From Halomonas sp. 7T (GTDB lineage: Bacteria > Pseudomonadota > Gammaproteobacteria > Pseudomonadales > Halomonadaceae), in contig NZ_CP087112.1 in the NCBI RefSeq assembly GCF_025643255.1, positions 3,410,001 to 3,474,000 of the forward strand: 64,000 nucleotides of DNA. Reading direction: 5' to 3'. Each line of letters opens with the position of its first letter. Position 1 is the stretch's first letter. The position numbers and the translations under genes were made by a program. Below, in pieces: positions 58,613-64,000 of the stretch. The notes beneath the pieces are model-generated. The model was given only the letters and a program-made list of their open reading frames with translations. It did no database searches and had not been told where the DNA came from.

Positions 58613-59315
58613 TGCTTACTATTTACAGTTAACAGAACAGCTTCGCTATTTAATTACTCAGCACGCGACTCAGTGGGAAGGTAAACTGCCCGCCGAACGA
58701 GCGTTGGCAGAGCGTTTTTCGACGACCCGCGTGACGTTGCGCCAAGCCTTGGCGCAGCTTGAAGGGGAGGGGCTTATTCACCGCAGTAATCGGCGAGGCT
58801 GGTTTATTTCACCGGCTCGGCTAGTGTATGACCCTACCCGGGACGCAGGCTTTAACGATTATGTGCGTGCTCAGGGGCGCCAGCCACGCACTGCGGTTCT
58901 AAAGCTTGAAACCTGCCCACATTTAGCGGCGGCCCGTGCCCTGGAGCTGCCCGATGACCAGCCGTTCCATCATATTCGCCGTCGCCGTTACGTGGATGAT
59001 CGCGCTGTACTGGTGGAGTCGCTTTGGGTAGTGCCAGAGCGAGCGCCAGAGTTGCTCGACATCTACAGCGGACAATCACTGTGGGGGCTATTAAGAGAAC
59101 GCTGGGGGCACCACTTAGCCAATCGCTCGATCCGCATGGTGTCTGAGGCACTTTCGCCACTCGATGCCGAAGAGTTACTCGTTGCCCCAGGCGCTGCAGG
59201 GCTCAATATTTGCCGCGCTATTTTCGACGATCAGCAGCGGCCCATTGAGTTTGATGAAGAGCACTGGCTGCATGATTCCCTTTGCATCAGCGTTGATCTG
59301 GCTGGGCAGCAGTAA
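58605..59315 (+). CDS. GntR/UTRA regulator, PhnF/PhnR-like
   Basis: About 236 residues: GntR winged helix (YYLQLTEQLRYLITQHATQWEGKLPAERALAERFSTTRVTLRQALAQLEGEGLIHRSNRRGWFI) and a UTRA ligand domain of the HutC branch (HHIRRRRYVDDRAVLVESLWVVPERAPELL, PIEFDEEHWLHDSL). Such regulators sit in phosphonate loci and bind GT-x-TA-x-AC palindromes. TGGTCTATACCA sites before phnS and phnW fit this. ATG 58605 has GGAAAATCGGCGC upstream; ATG 58581 is the alternative. Confidence 0.9.
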   Translation: MPDAYYLQLTEQLRYLITQHATQWEGKLPAERALAERFSTTRVTLRQALAQLEGEGLIHRSNRRGWFISPARLVYDPTRDAGFNDYVRAQGRQPRTAVLKLETCPHLAAARALELPDDQPFHHIRRRRYVDDRAVLVESLWVVPERAPELLDIYSGQSLWGLLRERWGHHLANRSIRMVSEALSPLDAEELLVAPGAAGLNICRAIFDDQQRPIEFDEEHWLHDSLCISVDLAGQQ

Positions 59316-59427
59316 CCTTAAGGCGAGCATAGCGGCTGCCTAATACCGTCCATTCAAGCGTACATCACAACTTAAAAAAACGGTCAAGCAAGCGTCATCG
59401 CACTGTCATTTAACCACGGCAAACTCC

Positions 59428-59439
59428 TGGTCTATACCA
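59428..59439. promoter_or_regulatory. UTRA-type operator before phnS
   Basis: TGGTCTATACCA, a near-palindrome of the HutC/PhnF type, 19 bases upstream of the phnS start. Confidence 0.75.
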
Positions 59440-59457
59440 AAACGCTAGGAGCCTACC

Positions 59458-60507
59458 ATGTCGACACTTCACCGGTTGTTTCAACCCACTCAAATAGCCA
59501 CAGCTTTGCTTGCAACGGCGGCCGTTGCCTTCACCTCTATGGCGAGCGCCACTGAGCTAACGGTGTACACCGCCGTTGAATCAGATGACCTGCAAAAATA
59601 TGCCGAACGCTTCAATGCTGCCCACCCCGATATCACCATTAACTGGGTGCGCGACTCGACGGGCGTGATTACTGCGCGCCTGCTGGCGGAAAAAGACAAC
59701 CCCCGGGCAGACGTTATCTGGGGCTTAGCAGCCACTAGTCTGCTGGTGCTTGAAGAAGAGGGCATGCTGGAACGCTACGCCCCCACTGGCGTAGAGAATC
59801 TCGATCCAAAATTCGTTGATGCTGCTTACCGTAACGGTGAAGACCCCGCGTGGGTGGGCATGGATGCCTGGGTAGCCGCCATTTGCTACAACACCATTGA
59901 AGGCGAGCGACAGGGTGTACCCATGCCGACCTCCTGGGAAGACCTGACCCAGCCTGAGTTTGAGGGGCATGTAATCATGCCTAACCCTAATTCCTCCGGT
60001 ACCGGCTATCTGGATGTAGCCAGTTGGATGCAGCTGTGGGGCGAAGAGCAGGGCTGGGACTATATGGATCGTCTGCATAACAACATTTCCCGTTACACCC
60101 ACTCTGGCTCTGCTCCTTGCAGCCTAGCGGCCACCGGTGAAGCAGCAGTCGGTGTGTCGTTTGCCTTCCGGGGTGCACGGTTAAAATCTCAAGGCGCACC
60201 AATTGAAGTGATCTTCCCAGAAGAGGGGCTTGGCTGGGATATGGAAGCTGCCGCCATCGTTGCAGGTACCGCCAAACAGGAAGCTGCACAAACGCTGATG
60301 GATTGGGCCGTTTCCCGCGAGGCTAACGAACTCTATAACGAAGGCTACGCCGTGGTGGCCTATCCCGGTGTGGCACAGCCGATTGAAAACTATCCCGCTG
60401 ACATTGCCGATCGCATGATTGATGCTGACTTCCAGTGGGCCGCCATCAATCGCGAGCGCGTACTGGCTGAGTGGCAGCGCCGCTACGACGGTAAGACAGA
60501 ACAGTAA
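59458..60507 (+). CDS. phnS: 2-aminoethylphosphonate ABC transporter, substrate-binding protein
   Basis: A 349-residue periplasmic binding protein of the iron/phosphonate type. Signal peptide ends ASA|TELTVYTAVESDDLQKYAERFNAAHPDITINWVRDSTGVITARLLAEKDNP, characteristic of this family. Further segments: WVGMDAWVAAICYNT, PNSSGTGYLD and YAVVAYPGV. CTAGGAGCCTACC precedes the ATG. With the downstream ATPase, permease and phnW it forms a phosphonate uptake and degradation locus; the substrate assignment rests on that context. Confidence 0.9.
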   Translation: MSTLHRLFQPTQIATALLATAAVAFTSMASATELTVYTAVESDDLQKYAERFNAAHPDITINWVRDSTGVITARLLAEKDNPRADVIWGLAATSLLVLEEEGMLERYAPTGVENLDPKFVDAAYRNGEDPAWVGMDAWVAAICYNTIEGERQGVPMPTSWEDLTQPEFEGHVIMPNPNSSGTGYLDVASWMQLWGEEQGWDYMDRLHNNISRYTHSGSAPCSLAATGEAAVGVSFAFRGARLKSQGAPIEVIFPEEGLGWDMEAAAIVAGTAKQEAAQTLMDWAVSREANELYNEGYAVVAYPGVAQPIENYPADIADRMIDADFQWAAINRERVLAEWQRRYDGKTEQ

Positions 60508-60520
60508 GCAGAGATCAGTT

Positions 60521-60538
60521 CCCCGGTCTAGGCCGGGG
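60521..60538 (+). other. intercistronic hairpin between phnS and phnT
   Basis: CCCCGG-TCTAGG-CCGGGG stem-loop, without a T tract. Such hairpins commonly raise the level of the binding-protein mRNA over that of the rest of the transporter operon. Confidence 0.6.
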
Positions 60539-60550
60539 CTTGGAGATGTT

Positions 60551-61675
60551 ATGCAATCTATTATGACCTCGCTGCTGGCCGCCGATTCGCCCACAGCGGT
60601 TCCCCCAACGATGCCCTATCTGCGTATCGAATCGGTCACTAAACGCTTTGGAAGCTTTACTGCGCTGGACAACATTGCGCTACAGGTTCAGGAGGGCGAG
60701 TTTGTCTGCTTTTTAGGGCCTTCTGGCTGCGGAAAAACGACCTTACTGCGCACTATTGCAGGCCTGGCTCAGCAAACAGCGGGCACGTTGATTCAGCGTG
60801 GTAAGGATATTTCCACGCTGCCCCCGCAGGCGCGGGATTTTGGCATTGTGTTCCAATCTTATGCACTGTTTCCCAATCTAACGGTGTTCGATAACGTTGC
60901 CTACGGGCTACGCAACCGCCGCAGTGATCGGGCGACAATTGATGCCCGCGTGGCGGAGTTACTTGCACTGGTTGATCTTAGCGGTAGCGAGCATAAATAT
61001 CCTGCTGCGCTTTCTGGCGGGCAGCAGCAGCGGGTTGCGCTAGCGCGAGCGCTGGCGACCGAACCGGGCCTGTTACTGCTGGATGAACCCCTCTCAGCGC
61101 TTGATGCGAGAGTGCGCGGCCATTTGCGCTATCAGATCAAAGCGCTACAGGCGCGTCTTGGCGTCACCACCATTATGGTCACCCACGATCAAGAAGAAGC
61201 ACTCACCATGGCGGACCGTATCGTGGTAATGAACCACGGGGTGATCGAACAAGTGGGCACGCCTGCCGAGATTTACCATCAGCCCGCCAGCGCTTTTGTG
61301 GCGTCATTTATTGGCACCATGAACTTTCTAGAGGTGACCGCCCAGGCGAATAATCATGCGTTGCTAGGCACTATTTCCTGCCCTTGCCTGCCGCACGCTT
61401 ACACGCAAGGCCAAGCAGCTCAACTGGCCATTCGCCCTGAAGCGGTCGCGCTTAGTGCCAGCACCACCGGGCTGAGCGGTGAGGTGATGGGTATTGAGTT
61501 TTTAGGGGCGTTTCAGCGGGTGTCGCTGCAATTTAACGGTACAGAGCAACGGTTGCTGGCTGATGTTCCCAGTCGTGATAGCGCCGCACTGGGGTTACGG
61601 CTAGGGCAAAACCTGGGTATCCATTTGCCTGCCGATGCTGCCCGTTTATATCCGGCAGGGAGCAACCCGTCATGA
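60551..61675 (+). CDS. phnT: 2-aminoethylphosphonate ABC transporter, ATP-binding protein
   Basis: A 374-residue ABC ATPase: Walker [10 protein letters not shown] near 60, Q-loop [20 protein letters not shown], signature [15 protein letters not shown] near 152, Walker [13 protein letters not shown], switch His in [18 protein letters not shown], and a C-terminal TOBE domain. GGAGATGTT precedes the ATG at 60551. It overlaps the permease gene by four bases. Confidence 0.92.
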   Translation: MQSIMTSLLAADSPTAVPPTMPYLRIESVTKRFGSFTALDNIALQVQEGEFVCFLGPSGCGKTTLLRTIAGLAQQTAGTLIQRGKDISTLPPQARDFGIVFQSYALFPNLTVFDNVAYGLRNRRSDRATIDARVAELLALVDLSGSEHKYPAALSGGQQQRVALARALATEPGLLLLDEPLSALDARVRGHLRYQIKALQARLGVTTIMVTHDQEEALTMADRIVVMNHGVIEQVGTPAEIYHQPASAFVASFIGTMNFLEVTAQANNHALLGTISCPCLPHAYTQGQAAQLAIRPEAVALSASTTGLSGEVMGIEFLGAFQRVSLQFNGTEQRLLADVPSRDSAALGLRLGQNLGIHLPADAARLYPAGSNPS

Positions 61676-63366
61676 GGGCAAGTACGTTTTCAGGCTCTGC
61701 CTCAAAGCCTTCGCTGGAGGCGTTGATACGCCTGCTCGTGCTGTTAGCGGGCGTGGCGCTTTTAGTGATTGGCCTGTTGTTTCCGCTATTGGCGATGTTG
61801 TTGAAAAGCCTGCAAGACCGCAGCGGCGACTTTATTGGGCTAGCCAACTTTGTGCAGTACTTTCAAACGCCAGCACTGGTGAACTCAATTGCCAATTCGC
61901 TGCGCGTGGCGTTCACCACCACGGTGGTCGTCGCTGGGCTGGCCTTTTTATGCGCCTACGGCATTACCCGTACCTGCATGCCGGGCAAGCGGCTCTTTCG
62001 CATGTTGGCAATTTTGCCCATTTTGGCACCTTCACTGCTGCCCGCCATTAGCTTGGTTTATTTGTTTGGCAACCAGGGGTTTTTGCGCGACGTGCTGGCA
62101 GGCCATTCGATTTATGGGCCGATCGGCATTGTGATGGGCATGAGTTTTTGGATTTTTCCCCATGCGCTAATGCTGCTAACCACGGCGCTGACTAACAGCG
62201 ATGCACGCCTCTATGAAGCAGCCGAAGCGTTGGGCACACCGAAGTGGCGTACGTTTTTGACGATTACGCTGCCAGGGGTACGTTACGGGCTGATTTCATG
62301 TCTGTTCGTTGTCTTTACGCTGGCCATTACCGACTTTGGTGTGCCGAAAATTATTGGCGGCCAATTCAGTGTGCTCGCCACCGATGTATATCGCCAAGTG
62401 GTGGGGCAGCAGAACTTCCAAATGGGCGCGGTGGTTAGCGTTATTTTGCTAATGCCTGCGGTGCTATCGTTTGCCGTTGACCGCTGGATACAAAAGCGTC
62501 AGGTGGCTCAGCTTTCGGCGCGGGCAGTGCCATGGCAACCCACGCCTAGCCCGCTGCGAGACTGGACGTTTGCGCTGCTGTGTTATTCGGTCGCGGGCAT
62601 TATTCTGCTGGTCATTGGTACCGCGGTGTATGCCTCACTCATCCAGTTTTGGCCCTACAACCTGTCGTTCACGCTGCAGCATTACTCCTTTCAAGGCTTA
62701 GCCGGCGGTGGCTGGGGGGCGTGGTTTAACTCCCTCAAACTGGCCTTTAGCGTCGCGTTAGTGGGGACACTGGTGATTTTCTTTAATGCGTGGCTGATTG
62801 AAAAGAGCGAAGGCTATCGCCCGCTGCGCCAGGGCCTGCATTTTATGGCCATGCTACCCATGGCGGTGCCAGGCATGGTGCTAGGTCTGGCGTATATCTT
62901 CTTTTTCAACCAGGCAGGGAATCCTCTTAACTGGCTTTACGGCACCATGGCGATTCTGGTGCTCAACACGCTTGTGCACTTTTATACGGTGTGTCACCTC
63001 ACCTCTGTCACCGCGCTGAAACAGCTCGATCCAGAGTTTGAAGCCGTGGGGGCCTCGTTAAAAGTACCGTTCTGGACCACGTTTAGCCGTGTGACATTGC
63101 CGGTATCGCTGCCTGCCGTACTGGATATTTCGGTCTACCTATTTGTCAATGCGATGACGACAGTGTCTGCGGTAGTGTTCCTCTATAACAGTGACACGCG
63201 GCTGGCTTCAGTGGCGGTGCTACACCTGGACGAGGCGGGCTATTTTGCCAGCGCCGCGGCCATGGCAGTGCTGATTTTCCTGACCTCGCTGGTGGTTAAA
63301 CTGCTCCACGCTGCGCTTACCCACGTTCTCTTAAACAACGCTCAGCGTTGGCGTCAGGCGGGCTAA
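61672..63366 (+). CDS. fused 2-aminoethylphosphonate ABC permease
   Basis: A 564-residue protein with two tandem binding-protein-dependent permease domains, each with about six helices. EAA-type loops occur in both halves: EAAEALGTPKWRTFLTITLPGVRYG near 185-210 and EAVGASLKVPFWTTFSRVTLPVSLP near 458-482. It joins the roles of PhnU and PhnV in one chain. It overlaps phnT by four bases (ATGA). A GCGGGCTA/TAGCCCGC hairpin spans its stop codon (63358-63375). Confidence 0.9.
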   Translation: MRASTFSGSASKPSLEALIRLLVLLAGVALLVIGLLFPLLAMLLKSLQDRSGDFIGLANFVQYFQTPALVNSIANSLRVAFTTTVVVAGLAFLCAYGITRTCMPGKRLFRMLAILPILAPSLLPAISLVYLFGNQGFLRDVLAGHSIYGPIGIVMGMSFWIFPHALMLLTTALTNSDARLYEAAEALGTPKWRTFLTITLPGVRYGLISCLFVVFTLAITDFGVPKIIGGQFSVLATDVYRQVVGQQNFQMGAVVSVILLMPAVLSFAVDRWIQKRQVAQLSARAVPWQPTPSPLRDWTFALLCYSVAGIILLVIGTAVYASLIQFWPYNLSFTLQHYSFQGLAGGGWGAWFNSLKLAFSVALVGTLVIFFNAWLIEKSEGYRPLRQGLHFMAMLPMAVPGMVLGLAYIFFFNQAGNPLNWLYGTMAILVLNTLVHFYTVCHLTSVTALKQLDPEFEAVGASLKVPFWTTFSRVTLPVSLPAVLDISVYLFVNAMTTVSAVVFLYNSDTRLASVAVLHLDEAGYFASAAAMAVLIFLTSLVVKLLHAALTHVLLNNAQRWRQAG

Positions 63367-63405
63367 ATAGCCCGCTACGCCAGCGGCTAACATGTGCTTC
63401 TAATC

Positions 63406-63417
63406 TGGTATAGACCA
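63406..63417. promoter_or_regulatory. UTRA-type operator before phnW
   Basis: TGGTATAGACCA, the exact reverse complement of the site before phnS, ending four bases before the phnW ATG. Confidence 0.75.
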
Positions 63418-63421
63418 AAAA

Positions 63422-64000
63422 ATGAGTGATTTAAAAGTGCCTTACCTCTTAACCCCAGGGCCACTAACCACCTCCCACGCGACCAAAGCAGCCATGTTGC
63501 GTGACTGGGGCTCCTGGGATGATGAGTTTAACCGTGTGACTGCCGATGTGCGTGCGCAACTGCTGGCTATGGCCGAGGCGACAAGCGACACCTATGCCTG
63601 CGTGCCGATGCAAGGCAGCGGCACGTTCGCCGTTGAAAGTGCGCTGGCCTGCGCAACCGACCCCAATGGCAAGGTGCTGGTGTTAATGAACGGCGCTTAC
63701 GGCAAGCGGGCTGCTCAACTGCTCGATATGATGGGCCGCCGTTATGTGACGCTGGATAAAGGTGACTACTTACCGCCGCAACTCGACGAAGTGGCGGCGC
63801 TTCTACAGCAAGATGCTGACATTACCGCAGTGTTTCTAGTTCACTGCGAAACCAGCTCCGGCATTTTGAACCCGCTTGACGCTATCGCTGAAGTGGTACG
63901 CACTCACGGGAAAACGCTGATCGTGGACGCCATGAGTTCGTTTGGGGGCATACCGATCAGTCTGGCAAAAACGCCTATTGATGTGCTGATTTCATCAGCC
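63422..64000 (+). CDS. phnW: 2-aminoethylphosphonate:pyruvate aminotransferase, N-terminal part (cut by window end)
   Basis: The first 193 codons of PhnW, open to the window edge. It begins [25 protein letters not shown], then [52 protein letters not shown] and [12 protein letters not shown], all typical of the family. The PLP Lys lies beyond the window. It moves the amino group of 2-aminoethylphosphonate to pyruvate, giving phosphonoacetaldehyde. There is no clear ribosome-binding site, since the operator abuts the start codon. Confidence 0.95.
   Translation, partial: MSDLKVPYLLTPGPLTTSHATKAAMLRDWGSWDDEFNRVTADVRAQLLAMAEATSDTYACVPMQGSGTFAVESALACATDPNGKVLVLMNGAYGKRAAQLLDMMGRRYVTLDKGDYLPPQLDEVAALLQQDADITAVFLVHCETSSGILNPLDAIAEVVRTHGKTLIVDAMSSFGGIPISLAKTPIDVLISSA

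Overview
The window reads as chromosomal DNA of a moderately halophilic gammaproteobacterium, most likely Halomonas or a close Halomonadaceae relative. This rests on the protein flavour (TRAP and NCS2 transporters, PuuD-type urate oxidase, a gcl-hyi-glxR-ttuD-pyk order like that of Pseudomonas, CcoG, many GGDEF proteins), acidic protein tails and an estimated mid-50s percent GC. I see no tRNA, rRNA, insertion sequence, prophage or CRISPR array.

Region 1 (1-26.5 kb) is a large purine-catabolism island. It holds two 5-hydroxyisourate hydrolases (one apparently exported), a UreI/AmiS-type urea channel, a chemoreceptor, an NCS2 urate/xanthine permease, membrane cytochrome c urate oxidase PuuD, allantoinase PuuE, GntR and IclR regulators, ureidoglycine aminohydrolase AllE, ureidoglycolate lyase AllA, then gcl-hyi-glxR-glycerate 2-kinase-pyk, a second GntR regulator and an enolase. 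Convergent to these lie aceF, aceE and uraD, and a Tsx-like outer-membrane channel diverges from uraD. Together they form an almost unbroken route from urate to glyoxylate, 2-phosphoglycerate, phosphoenolpyruvate, pyruvate and acetyl-CoA. The step from allantoate to ureidoglycine (AllC) is not in the window. A palindrome, TTGTATACAA, perfect or near-perfect, recurs in the promoter regions of these units and is probably the operator of the local GntR regulator.

Region 2 (26.6-43.5 kb) is mixed. It has a LysR/DUF1338 (HglS/YdcJ) pair, a cold-shock protein, an MFS exporter with an acidic tail, a small Cys-rich protein, a multidrug-type ABC exporter, two GGDEF proteins, a MocR-type regulator divergent from ccoG, a second copy of a tiny exported protein first seen at 439-615, metY behind a structured leader, and an agmatinase-type ureohydrolase divergent from a LysR gene.

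Region 3 (44-53.3 kb) has katG, the 5-oxoprolinase genes pxpA-pxpB-pxpC, and a LysR gene preceded by two short reading frames, then a TRAP transporter dctP-dctQ-dctM with a seven-unit tandem repeat between dctP and dctQ.

Region 4 (53.3-64 kb) starts with a divergent pair of signalling genes (HDOD-GGDEF and GAF-PAS-GGDEF-EAL). It ends with a 2-aminoethylphosphonate locus: HAD phosphatase, UTRA/GntR regulator, phnS-phnT-fused phnU/V permease, and the start of phnW cut by the window edge. The same TGGTCTATACCA operator, in opposite orientations, lies before phnS and before phnW.
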